A DNA stretch of 64,000 nt from Arachnopeziza araneosa (lineage: Eukaryota; Ascomycota; Leotiomycetes; Helotiales; Arachnopezizaceae): contig QYAI01000044.1 of NCBI GenBank assembly GCA_003988855.1, positions 213,774 through 277,773 on the forward strand, in the 5' to 3' direction. Numbering within the stretch: the first letter of the stretch is position 1; each line of letters opens with the position of its first letter. Both the position numbers and the translations under genes were made by a program. Positions 35,954 to 47,290 of the stretch are shown one piece after another. The notes under the pieces are model-generated. The model worked only from the letters and a program-made list of their open reading frames with translations, was not told where the DNA came from and made no database searches.

Positions 35954-37861
35954 TTATCCAACACGACTCTCCCACATTTTCAGCTGTTCATCGATATCCT
36001 CTGATGTAAGCTCATAAGAGGAGTCGATAGGAGCTTTAATTGGTGGCCCATCGGAGTACTCAACAATAAGATCCGAAGGGTATGCCATAGTTAAAGGCGG
36101 TACGTCAGGCACTTGAGTGATCTGATCACGAGATTGTCGTAGTGGTGAAGGTGTTACCTGATTGAACGAGTCCAATGATGGCCGGGTGTGATTTCTTGAC
36201 AGCTGAGGCGACAGTGGCAATGTCCCGTCCCGAGAGCTTGATGATTCCCATCCCAAGCTTGGTAGCCTCGACATGTCCTGCATGGGAGTGTGAGGCGATG
36301 ACGACAAGGTTTCTTGTGGAAGGTATGTTGATCGCTGATACGACATAGAGTTGGAGAATCGCATCGGTGTTGGATGATCAGAGTTGAAAGGGCTGAGAAA
36401 GCTATCACTCGCTGTGTTGCGCGTCAGCCCTTGGAACGAAACAGGGCGGCGAGTGCCAAAGCTTGTACTGGAAATATCTGTCTGATCAACGTTGAACATA
36501 TCCGTAGAAGTGCCCAAAGTGCTACTCAGTGGCTGCCAAGGTGACTGCTGACTTGAAAAGTTTGTTATAACGTCAGGTATTTGACGTTGTAGACTAGACA
36601 TCATTGTGGCAGCGGCAGAAAATTGTATGGATCGATCTGTCATATCTCTTCCTAATGGTAGAACGGTGTATTGGGATGAGTGACCCCAGATAGTATCGTT
36701 GTAAGAATCAGAAGCCTGTTGACCAGATACAGAACGAGGACTTGGTGCGACATTCATTTGGGAGAATTCCCGAGCCGTTTCCCCGACTGTATCTACTCGC
36801 TGATGCGATTCCTCGACAGCATCAAGTAGACGTAGGTCCGATGACAAACGAGAATGTGCAGTATTAGTCCTTCGATGTCCGGAGTTTGAATTCTTCCTCT
36901 TATGTACTCCTCGACATTGAGGTCGACGTGGTTGGTAAGACTCCCGACCCGTGTGAACATCCCATGGAATATGTTCACCCTCCGGCACCGGTCGTCTTGC
37001 TGGAAACACAACGATATCATCGTTGATGTTAAAGTCAATGGTTGTCGGGTATGGAAGGTCGGTGAATTGCTCAAGTCCTGAATCCTTGGTCGCGAGGAGC
37101 GATTTTAGATTTCTCTTGTCGTCGGTATAATCATATCCTGTTTTTGCTTCCATTCCATCAAGCCATCTGACGCTACCTTCACCGCCAAGGAACCGCTCCA
37201 GCATGATGGAATCGTCCAAACTTTTCCCGTCTCCCGAAGGTCGTCTCGATTGTGTACGGCCGCCAGATGAGGTTGCAGAAGGCATTGAGTTACTGAGACT
37301 AGGAATGTTGGAGTTTTCCGTATGTTCAGAGTCTCTGCCACTTCGAATTGTCTGCAAAGAAAGCGCACTCTTATTAGAGAGTGCATGGGGGCACTAAAGT
37401 ATGTAAGACGAGAACTCGATGGCCACAATGTGAGAAATTACCTTGACTTTTCGTTTGTGACAACCTAGACAAGCTCCAATTCTTCTGACAGCAGCAACTT
37501 CTTCTCTTTCGTGAGGTTCGAATGGGCGGCGTCGACGTGAGTGGTAACCTTGAATTGATTCATGCAGATGGCCGGGGCCCGTGTTCGAGCTAGTGATGAC
37601 TGACCAGGCGTCAGATGTTGAATTGCGGCAAGAATTTTTGTTAGAAACTTGACTTGGAGTTGAGTCGCGTGAAACCATTTTGAGTGATCGACGATGCAGT
37701 AGTAAGTAGGTACCGACTCCTTGGGAATATTCCGTGGATCGTTGTAGGAGACGTGACGTTTCGTGCGAGGAAGAGCTTGCGTTATTATGTGAAGTAGGTC
37801 GGACCGCGAAGCTCTTGATGGCCCTTGCTTGGGTTCCCTGTTTTGTCAACGGGGCGCTCAT
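35954..37861 (-). CDS. Putative transcription regulator with a half Zn2Cys6 cluster (paralogue type A)
   Basis: Exons 37861-37442 and 37393-35954 join in frame to 619 residues. The N-terminal part is Ser-rich and basic (RRRRPFEPHEREEVAAVRR), then comes GACLGCHKRKVK and, after a 48-base intron, C-P-H. Splicing at TTTAG (base 37394) restores C-x2-C-x6-C, the first half of a zinc cluster. A later acceptor (TTTGCAG) would lose the third Cys, so I prefer the earlier one. The second half-cluster (C-x2-C..C) is missing; such 'GACxxCxxxKxxC' proteins occur as an atypical fungal group. The remaining 480 residues are low-complexity, Ser/Thr/Pro/Gln-rich and end in an acidic, possibly helical segment (LTSEDIDEQLKMWESRVG). 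The junction and surroundings closely match the gene at 51916-53347. Confidence 0.82.
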
Positions 37862-39840
37862 GGATGCATTGCGCTCAACTTCGGATTGTTATTGGCGGAT
37901 GAAAGCTGCAGACTCGCAGTTGCGTGGTCCAGAGGCCACAACGCCAAAAAGAGCTTCTCGAATGGAAACGAATGAAACGGCTGCACGTCGCAATAATTGC
38001 ATTGCCGGATCTGTCAGTTCATGCCATGTGAAGTCATTTGAATCATGAACAGAGTCTGTTTTGCAACTGCGAAAGAATTGACCTTGCTCGCGATTGTGCC
38101 TTCTCAGCTCCTCATGAGAGGGATGAAGTGGAAACAAGGCTTCGCGTTCTCGCCTCCCTGATCACAAGCACTCTATAATTTATTTGATTTGGTGTGGTAC
38201 ATGAAGGAACGCGAACAATTCGGAAGAGTTTGGCTAGGCTTTCTTGAAGGCTTTCAGCGGGGAAGTTATCCGAAGAGCAAACACAAGTGCAGAAACCGCC
38301 GAGATGGTTGGCTCAACTGTAAGCCAACGCCCGGTCTGGAGAACGCGACCATGATCGGCTCTGGCCATATTGATTTTGGTGCAATTGATACGAAGCACTG
38401 GAACGATGGATGGATGAATGAACGTACGAATGGACGAGGGGAGAACCGAAGAACCGAAAAAGGCTACCAAGACGGCATTTGAGCCGCATAATAGCATGTG
38501 AAAAGTAAGGCTCGAGATATACATGCTTGGATAGCTGCTTTGAGAAGGTCAAGAGGCCAAAGTCAACACCTGCAAAGCCTCATAGTCCGCGATGTAGACC
38601 GCTCCGATTCTCTGGCTGAATGCTATATAACAGCTGGGCAAAGGTTGGTTCTGAAACAAAGCAGAGAAACAAGAGGGTGAAACGTAGTTTAAGGCGCTCC
38701 AAGAGAATAGCGAGAACGAAATGAATACGAACAGGTGCGGGGTCAATAGGGATAGATACGTCACGTGATAAGGTCAAGTATCAGAAATCAAAGATAGGTA
38801 GGTAGGTAGATAAATGATATCAGAAACACAACGGACATATTCTGTATATTAAGGCAGTTTCTCATGGCGCTTGTTACAACGAGCCGTCATAGAAAGACGG
38901 GAGGAATAACTGAGACACGTGACCTAAGTATCAAAACAGGTTGGAGACTGTTTTGTTCTTGATCATTGAAAGGAAACAACAGGGTATCGAAAGCAATATC
39001 AAGTGGAGAAAAGAGATTAAGATAGAGAACGGAATATGCATCTTGAGGAGTCTTTAAATTGATGATAAAATGAAAATAGCTTGCAATGAAGCTGTGCTTC
39101 AAGTAAAAATGTCATGTTTACAACGGGAAGAGACGAAGATTCGATGTTGAAAACGAAGTACCGTATGATAAAGCTGAGACCAAATGTCAGGCCGTGCACA
39201 TGTTTCTATCTGTCATCCGAAGATTTTCAGCTCAAAGGGGACAGACTCATGCACTAAAATCTGGTTTTGTTTGGAGCGAGTCATCCGAGTTGTCCTCGTA
39301 TTCAATCATCGATCGCTGCAGGGAACACGAGGTGAATGATGAAACCTTCTTCTTTTTCCATCCAAGTGATGTCAGAAGCACCATGGACGCGAAATGGGGA
39401 AGCATTGAGAGGGAGTGAAGATTGACTTTGTGACGAGGAGAAACAAGAGAAGAAACCTTGAAATTATGTCTGATTCGATGTTTCAAGTTTTCACCTCTCA
39501 ATGCAGGAACATAAAACACCCAAACGAGAAAGGCTCCATCTCCTCATTTTGTGGCGCCTGAGATTTGAATTTTGCTTGGCTGACGGAACGCCACCGTTGA
39601 CGCTGAAGCTCCACCACCACCATTAGCCTGCAAGGTACGATTCGAAAATAGCAAAAAAAGGAGATCACGATCCACTCCCGGTACGAGTTCACAACAACAA
39701 AACTCTACCTCTCTCTCTTCTTTCTTCATCCCTTTGCCACAACCAACAATTCTCAATCTTCTTCTTCTCTTCAACAAAACTCAACTTCTTCTTCTTTCGA
39801 TAGTAATTTTCTAATTGGCAAACACACTCTCTCACCCACC
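37862..39840. other. Gene-free divergent region
   Basis: Serves as promoter for the regulator to the left and the glucanase to the right. It contains a GGTA/GTAG microsatellite at about 38797-38812 and a C/T-rich tract near 39690-39800. Short frames have no family resemblance. Confidence 0.5.
39690..39840 (+). promoter_or_regulatory. CT-rich core promoter/5' leader of the GH17 gene
   Basis: The 150 bases before the ATG at 39841 are dominated by C and T on the coding strand, with repeated cttctt blocks, ending in tctctcacccaccATG. Pyrimidine-rich leaders of this kind are typical of strongly expressed fungal wall and housekeeping genes. Confidence 0.55.
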
Positions 39841-41287
39841 ATGCGTTCTTCCAATCTCCTTGCCCTCGCGGCTTCGCTCTCGTCGGTATCTGCTGTCTAC
39901 CAGGGCTTCAACTACGGTTCAACCAAGGAAGATGGCTACACCTTCAGAGTTCAGTCTGATTATCAATCTCTTTTCTCTACTGCCAAAAATCTCGTTGGTA
40001 ACTCGGGTTTCACCAGTGCTAGACTCTACACTTCAGTCGTACGTTTTGCTTGTCCTCATCAACAAATCTAACTGACTATACTTAGCAAGGAGGAACTGCG
40101 AGCGATCCTACCTCAGCCATTCCAGCTGCAATTGCTGAAGGCACTACCCTCCTTCTCGGTCTCTGGGCTTCTGGTGGGCAAGCTGGTGTGACAAACGAGA
40201 TCACCGCGTTGAAGGCCGCAATCGCCCAATACGGTAGCAAGTTCACAAGTCTCGTTGCTGGTATTTCAGTCGGAAGTGAGGATCTATACCGTATCTCTCC
40301 TACCGGTATTGCAGCCAAGTCCGGCTATGGTGCCGACCCTGCGACTATTGCTAGTTATATCGGCCAAGTTCGATCTGCTATCTCTGGCACAGCTCTGAGC
40401 TCTGCTCCTGTGGGCCACGTTGATACTTGGACTGCTTGGGTTAACGGCTCGAATTCAGCTGTCATCGAGGCTTGTGACTTCATCGGAATGGACGCGTAAG
40501 TAACTCACAGCGTGTCGAAAGATGTAGACCTAACACTTCTAGCTACCCATACTTCCAAAGTACTCAAGCAAACTCAATCGACAACGGTGCCGGTCTCTTC
40601 AACGATGCACTAGGTGCTACACAAGCTGCTGTTGGAGGAAAGCCTGTTTGGATCACCGAGACTGGATTCCCTGTTTCTGGATCTACTTCTGGAGCCGCCG
40701 TCCCAAGCATTGCAAACGCAAAGACTTACTGGGATGCTGTTGGATGCCCTAATTTCGGAAAGACCAACATCTGGTGGTTCACTCTTGAAGATACCGATAA
40801 CGCAACACCCAACCCAAGTTTTGGAATCACATCTGGAAACCCAATGAGCACCACCCCTCTCTTCGATCTTTCTTGTGCCGATGTCAAGGCATCTAGCAGC
40901 TCGTCTTCAGCATCTGCCACCGCTACTGGTACTGCAGCCAGCAGTGCAAACTCGGGAGCCTCGAAATCTTCAGTATCCTCTGCGTCAAGTGCCGCTGCTG
41001 CTACTAGCGGTTTAGTTTCAAGCGGTGGAGCTCTTGCACCAACTCAAGGCAATGGTATTGGCATCAACACCACCATTGTCACCTCTACTGGCGCTTCTCC
41101 ATCAGCCACAGGTTCTGCTGGTGGTGAAGGCACCGCCACAGGTACCTCCAAGCCATCTGGCTCGGGCTCATCTGGCTCAAAAACCACAAGCAGCGGATTG
41201 GCAGTTGCCACTGCAAATGGTGCTTCAACCCTATCTGGATCTGCCATGGTTGCAGCTGGTTTGGTAGTTGCTGTAATGGGTCTGTAA
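39841..41287 (+). CDS. GPI-anchored GH17 glucan endo-1,3-beta-glucosidase
   Basis: Cell-wall enzyme acting on beta-1,3-glucan. Exons 39841-40038, 40086-40495 and 40543-41287 give 450 residues. The signal peptide is MRSSNLLALAASLSSVSA, followed directly by the GH17 barrel (VYQGFNYGSTKEDG). The acid/base Glu is in VGSEDLYR and the nucleophile Glu in VWITETGFPV; NIWWFTLED is also typical. From about residue 310 a long Ser/Ala/Thr/Gly-rich, presumably O-glycosylated stalk leads to a hydrophobic C-terminal tail (MVAAGLVVAVMGL), the pattern of a GPI signal, as in BgtC/Eng2-like proteins. The next gene on the same strand is a GH76 mannanase-type wall enzyme, so the two probably serve wall remodelling together. 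Confidence 0.94.
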
Positions 41288-42158
41288 ATTACCACACTAG
41301 GATCAATGGAGCATAGGATTTGAATTCTGTTATTGCATTCATATAGGTAGCGTTCGGGACACATAGACATTATGGTTAATCATAACGGGAGGAGTATCAA
41401 CTGATTAGTGATGTTAGTTGTGCACATAGATAGAGGATAACAAAAGTAACGGTGCATTTTTGCAATGAATTTCTATCTTGGTGACACTGAAGGATCGCAT
41501 AATGTTGCCCATGACTTAATTTATGACGCATGAACGGAAACACCGTCTCAAGGATGAATGAAGTACAGCCAGCTTAAATCAGGACCAGATAAATGACCTC
41601 AATTAACTCCCATGGTAAGAATTTTGTAAAACCTCTAGATGGAGACTAGAATCGTCGTAAAGAAGGTTACTGCAGACCTCGTACCCCTATCTTGGCAAAA
41701 CCAGTGCTAACCCCGACGCACATACGCCTGCGGAGAAGACAAGGTTTGGTGATGAGATTAATACGAAAATACGAGAATACCGTAAAGCTGCACAGCCTTC
41801 CCTAAAACGTGGCGAAGTTCTCAGCTCGGATTCCTGCGTTCCAATCAAAGCGCGAGACTGGGAAGCCGCCGCGCGTATTTCCATAAACAATGGATAAACC
41901 ATCCCTAGTTGCCCCCAATCGGAGGCAAATTAAGATTCCCTGTTTCCCCATCCAACAGCAGATCATTTGACATCCACAACAACCTACGGACAATTCACCA
42001 TCTCCTTTCTCCTGTCGCTACAACCTCCTACGTCTTCTCATCGATGGTTATCGACGTCGCCAGATCAGAGAGCAACTAGACGTCCACTCGTTCCTTTTGC
42101 CTGTCAATTTTCGACCGATCTTCCCTTGCTCCTGAATCCTAAAAACACGACAATAATC
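41288..42158. other. Intergenic region between the two cell-wall genes
   Basis: Holds the glucanase terminator and the GH76 promoter. No gene seen. Confidence 0.5.
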
Positions 42159-43729
42159 ATGTTTTCGACACTCGTTTCATGCGCTGCCGCGGCGCTTCTA
42201 TTAGGAAGCAATTTAGTTACTGCTATCGATCTCGATATTACAAGTGAAGGTGGGCATCTCGCAGTGCGCGGAGGTTAGATCTGGCACTGACGGTAGACAG
42301 CCTCTATCAAATCTACAGCCGCAACAATAGCATACGACATGATGACATACTACAAGGGAAATCAAAGCGGAGGAATTATTGGTGTATTACCAGGACCTCC
42401 ACCAAATCCGCCAACTGGCTGTAAGTTCGATTTTGGATCTTCCCATCTCCGTCTCGCTAATGAGGGTAGACTACTGGTGGGAGTCAGGAGCAATGTGGGG
42501 GACATTGATTGATTATTGGCATTATACGGGCGATACATCGTACAACGATGTTACGGAAGCTGGGATACAATGGCAAGTCGGAGAGCACGACGATATGATG
42601 CCTAGCAATTGGTCGCAATCTATGGGTAATGATGATCAAGGCTTCTGGGGAATGACTGCTATGACAGCTGCAGAAACTAACTTCCAGAACCCCCCTTCGG
42701 GATCTCCTTCGTGGCTATCACTTGCACAAGCCGTGTTCAATACTCAGGCTAGTAGACCCGACAGTTACTGTGGGGGAGGGTGAGTATTTCGTCTGTCTAT
42801 ACGGACTTCGCTGATGTAATTTAGTCTTCGATGGCAGGTTTACCCTTATTTAACTGGCTATGATTACAAAAACTCCATCGCAAACGGCTGTTTTTTCAAC
42901 CTCGGTGCTCGACTTGCCAGATACACCAACAATGACACATACGCTCAGCATGCTGAGACAATCTTCACTTGGATCCAAAGCGTTGGGTATATGGATGAAA
43001 ACTGGAATATCTATGATGGTGGACACATCGAAAAAAACTGCACTGATATCAACAAAGTACAATTTTCCTACAACATGGGTGTTTGGTTACTTGGCGCCGC
43101 AAATATGTACAATTACGTACGTGCTCAGTATTGTTGCTGCTTCTATTGCTGACTTTTGCTAGACCAACGGCTCTACAATCTGGAAAGAACGTGTGGATGG
43201 CCTTCTGAACTCGACGTTTAATACCTTCTTCCCTGGTGATATCGCCTACGAAGTTGCTTGCGAGCCGAAGCTCACCTGTACCACTGATATGTATTCCTTC
43301 AAAGCTTTCCTCACTCGCTGGCTCGCAGCTACCACTTTTGTCGCGCCCTATACCTACGATCTCATCATGCCCAAACTCAAAACATCTGCAGTCGCTGCAG
43401 CACAACAATGCTCAGGTGGCGCGAACGGCCGAACATGTGGCCTCTCATGGAGCAAGGGAACAGTTTGGGACGGAACGGAAGGTGTAGGACAAGAAATGGC
43501 GGCTATGAGTGCAATCTTCGTGAACTTGCTTCCAATCGCCAGTGTTGCGGCGCCGTTGACGAACATGACTGGTGGAACAAGCGTGGGAAACCCGAGTGCA
43601 GGATCACAGTCTGTCTCTAATCCAGCGGCGGTTATCCCTGCAACTCAAGGAGACAGAGTTGGGGCGGGATTCTTGACGACACTGGTCCTGGTGGGTGCCA
43701 CGGGTATGTTTGGGTGGATGAGCATGTGA
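42159..43729 (+). CDS. GPI-anchored GH76 alpha-1,6-mannanase (Dfg5/Dcw1 type)
   Basis: Wall-maintenance enzyme thought to process GPI-mannoprotein glycans and link them to wall glucan. Exons 42159-42249, 42301-42420, 42470-42779, 42825-43116 and 43163-43729 join in frame to 459 residues. After a signal peptide (MFSTLVSCAAAALLLGSNLVTA) comes the GH76 start IKSTAATIAYDMMTYYKGN, then YYWWESGAMWG. The paired catalytic Asp residues lie in GNDDQGFWGMTAM. QVYPYLTGYDYKNSIANGC and the Cys-rich C-terminal part CSGGANGRTCGLSW are typical. A Ser/Thr-rich spacer precedes the hydrophobic tail (FLTTLVLVGATGMFGWMSM), a GPI-type signal. All five exons have phase-consistent joins, and no key residue is missing. 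Neighbouring GH17 gene supports a shared wall role. Confidence 0.94.
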
Positions 43730-44123
43730 GCATGGAAGTAAGAGGTGTATTGTAATGCCGGGTTTCATGGGATGGCGGGGTGTTCTTCGGCAGCCTGCTG
43801 CTACATTTATGATATGGGAAGACTGTCCTCCAGTCTCAAAATCGACGCGGGACGCATTTGGAGTTTGGGGGTCTGTTTTGAGTCATTGGAATAGGATCGA
43901 CTAAAGACATGGCGATGATTGTATTGGTAGTGCATATAGCATTTTATCTTCTGTGATAATTGTTGCTTGCTTAGCAAAGTGATGACTGGAGGCGCGCTGC
44001 TTCCGAGTTACATCAAATATCACTTGTGTTCATCCCATCTATCGATAACGCAGATATAGATACTCCCACATTCAAAACACAGAGCTATATTTTCATCAAT
44101 TAATGTGATCACAGCCTAATCCA
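43730..44123. other. Convergent intergenic region
   Basis: 3' regions of the mannanase and the DUF1365 gene. No gene seen. Confidence 0.5.
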
Positions 44124-45963
44124 CTACCCAATCATCCACCAAATTACAACAGCTTTAAGGATGAAAATTTCCAGGTCAAGAATGTTGATCCAACCCATTG
44201 CTATTCGATCGGCAAACAGGAGCCGGAGTACTGCTGAGGTGTAGTCTCGCCGCTGCGAAGGCGTGACACGTGGAGACCGGAGGACGAAAACGTCAAGCCC
44301 AGGCATGGAAGCCTTGTGGTGGCCATTGAGAGCTTGTGAAGAAAGGGATTGCCAGGCTACTTCGTCTGCAAGTTTGGGAATTGCTATGGGTGGCGTTCTA
44401 GTGCGCAAGAGATAGATAAGCCCGAACTTGAGTCGTTCAAGTGTTGAGGTTATGAACTGGGAGATGTTGAAGAGTTCGGGAGTGGTAATTGGTGTTGAAT
44501 TTCTGAGTGCGTTCTGCAGAAGAGCGAGGTTTGAGATGGATATGGTTCCGTTAGAGGCTTCTAGCGCTAGAGCTTCAGTGATGGAAGAGTACTGCACCAG
44601 CCTAGAGTAGAAGAGAGGAGTGAGAACCCTGATCTCTAGAGACTGCCTATTCTTTTCTTTTGGGCTACATGCAATTATCTCAGGCTGAGACCTGGTCCCA
44701 ATCAGTCCCGCAGGAATATACATAATTTCCACACCTTCTTCCGACATTTCCAATTGGGCTTTCAAATAGGCACGGAATATCTTCTCGATGCAGATTTCAA
44801 TGTCATCTGCATGTCGTGGCATTGTGTCTTTTCTGGGCTCAGGACGTGATACCCAGGCCATCTTCTTGTGTACGAGGAGATTGAAAGCTTGTACCACTGT
44901 ACGAGGAAAGGTCGCTAGACCTACCCACCACCAGGATGCTAGAAAATCAATCTTCTCCCAGATGGTCATGATGGCTGGGTCTAGAGGTTGGGAGGCCGAG
45001 TACACCCGTGCGATGAGCATTGCTTTCCCAGAAGCATCGGAAAGGGTGACTGTTGTGTCTATCTTGTTGTGATCGAGAGGGGAGGTACAAGACGAGACAG
45101 AGTAGGTTCCTGCTCGAGAATTGAACGTACTGACATAGAAATCTTTTGGCCACTTTCCAGAATATCTTTTGGTTGATGACGTCTCGGTAATGGCTGGCTT
45201 GAGGAAGTAATTATGTCTCTCGTCGAAGGTATTATTCACTTCTAGGATCATAGCTGCGAGTCCCTCTTCCTTAGAGTACAGAAGCCAGAAAGAAACAGGG
45301 TTGGATGCATAGTTGAGGAAGCGGGCTGCTGTGAAGAGGTAGGCGTGAGAATATTGGGAGTGATCTACACCCTATTTATGGTTAAGTATGAAAACAAGCC
45401 AGCTAGGAACAACAAACCTCGCTCTCCAGATATCTTCTCAGTTTCCCAACTAGTCCATCGGGCTCATGACCGCGTCCCAGATAATCATTTCCATTTATTA
45501 CGTACCACGAAGACCAAGGCTTGAGAAGTTTAGAGTACCAGGAGACTTTCGAGTGATTCTCGTCTACTGATACCATTCCTCCAGCCGATCCTCTAAATCC
45601 AATTGGAATTCCAGTTAAAAGATACGAGTAGGAGAACCCGTGCTTTGCTGGAAACATTCGTACATGCTTCGTTTCGCAAGGAAAGAACATCGGCTTAACT
45701 GGTAAGCCATCTATTGAGGATGAAGGTTGCTGGAGTCCTCGTATGAATCCAATGAGCTGAAGGAGAATATAGAAGGAGACCAATGCTAAGACACATAATA
45801 AAGCGGTGGCGGTGCTGACACTATTATGAGTGAAGGACTGGATTGCTTCCCCGTTCCTGTAAGCGGCCAAGGAAATGAAGAACGAAACGTCATATACATT
45901 CCCGAAAACTAGAATCAATATGGACGACAATGATTTGAGTGAAGAATATACATCACAATCCAT
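44124..45963 (-). CDS. DUF1365-family membrane-associated protein
   Basis: Exons 45963-45418 and 45371-44124 join in frame to 597 residues. Two N-terminal hydrophobic stretches (about residues 12-35 and 50-75) suggest membrane anchoring. The DUF1365 domain starts with CETKHVRMFPAKHGFSYSYL and continues over the intron with DYLGRG..LRRYLESE and HAYLFTAARFLNYASNPVSFW, then AMILEVNNTFDERHNYFL, all strongly typical. In bacteria this family is linked to cyclopropane-fatty-acid synthase operons and lipid modification; the biochemical role is not established. The C-terminal 250 residues include WWWVGLATFPRTVVQAF and a variable region. No partner methyltransferase lies nearby. The start is the first ATG in frame. 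Confidence 0.88.
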
Positions 45964-46444
45964 GCTGAAGGCTTCGATCCTAACTTTATCGGTAAAGTGG
46001 TATTATGTAAGGAATCTATCTTGTGATAAAACTGTTATAAGTCTGAACGTATAGCCATTATTAACAAAACTTAAGAAGATCTAGAGTGAAGAAAGGGGTT
46101 TTGTAGTCTAAACGCAAGCAAATATGAGGAGATTTGAGAATCTTGAAACCCTAGATATCAAAGCGACCCCGACAGTCGGACAAACACCCCCGTGGTAAAG
46201 CTGCATATCCGAAGTCCGCACAAAAAAGCTTAGCGCATAATTTAGCGCCTGATTCATTCGGCGTTGCTTCACAGCCACGCCCACAGCCACAGCCTCCTTC
46301 CGTCTATATATTTCCAACCACATCGACCACGTCAGTTTCTTCTCTCCCACACCAGACGACTGCACAAGCACCAGACTCATCTTATACTACTCAGTACAGT
46401 TGATTTCCTTCGACAACCGTATATATATATCATTATATATAGCC
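45964..46444. promoter_or_regulatory. Divergent promoter of the DUF1365 gene and MBF1
   Basis: A 480-base region between divergent genes. TATA-like sequences occur at about 46302-46310 and, close to the MBF1 start, in a long TA-rich stretch at 46419-46441 immediately before gccATGG at 46445. The Kozak-like context supports that start. Confidence 0.5.
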
Positions 46445-47031
46445 ATGGATGACTGGGATACTGTTACTAAAATTGGAAGCAAGACCCGCGGTGGGGGAGG
46501 CTCGAGAGAGACTGTCGTGCGAGGCAAATCCGCCCTCAACGCTGCTCAGCGCAGCGGATCGGTTATAGGCACCGAGAAGAAATTTGGCGCTGGCAATTCC
46601 GTAAGTTTCCAACCCTCTGCCTCTGTTTCAGCATCGTTGAGAAGCCAGACGAAAAACCCCGCCACATTGCTGATACCTGTCAATAGGCTTCTAAACCAGC
46701 CGTAGAGGGTCAGCACCTCACGAAAGTCGATCGCTCTGATGACATCGTCAAACCTCCTACTGTTAGTAAAGCCGTCAGCGACGTGATCAAGGGTCGGAGA
46801 CTAGAGATGAAGATGACACAGAAGGAATTAGCGCTCAAGTGCAACGCGACGGAAAGTATGGTGAGAAACTTTGAGAGCGGTGCCGCAGCGCCAGATCAAA
46901 AGATTTTGGGATTTATGGAGGCGGCATTGGACGTGAAACTGAGAGGAAATGGGATCGGTGGACCGAGATTTGGACCGAGGAAGAATGCTGCAAAGCAGGA
47001 TGCTGCGAAGAAGGATACTGGAAAGAAATAG
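46445..47031 (+). CDS. MBF1: Multiprotein-bridging factor 1
   Basis: Transcriptional coactivator that links TATA-binding protein to bZIP activators; also associated with collided ribosomes in yeast. Exons 46445-46600 and 46687-47031 give 166 residues. The N-terminal MBF1 domain starts MDDWDTVTKIGSKTRGGG and contains LNAAQRSGSVIGTEKKFG. The C-terminal helix-turn-helix (HTH_3/XRE type) begins at VSDVIKGRRLEMKMTQKELA and includes ESMVRNFESGAAAPDQKIL. The end is Lys-rich. The 86-base intron is the longest in this window. Housekeeping gene with no anomaly. Confidence 0.97.
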
Positions 47032-47290
47032 ATGTATTGTGAGAAGGCATTAGGGCAAAGGCATTCGCGCTGCTGAGAAGCAACCAGCAACTTCTTCAAT
47101 TTAGGAGTTCTGCTGATGGCTGGAAGCATGAAATGAGGTATGTATAGACTCGAACGGGCTGGAGATAGAAAATAAGCGTTCATTCATCCTTCATTTATAC
47201 TTTCCTGCTTGGGGTTCTATTTACATGGGGTACAATCATGATCTTCAAACAAGATCTCTTAAAGACGGTATTCAACTTCCACAGCCACAT

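Noticed and set aside
37394..37441. Alternative acceptor TTTGCAG for the intron in the half-zinc-cluster gene
   Set aside because: It would delete the third Cys of the cluster; the TTTAG site keeps it and matches the paralogue at the other end of the window.
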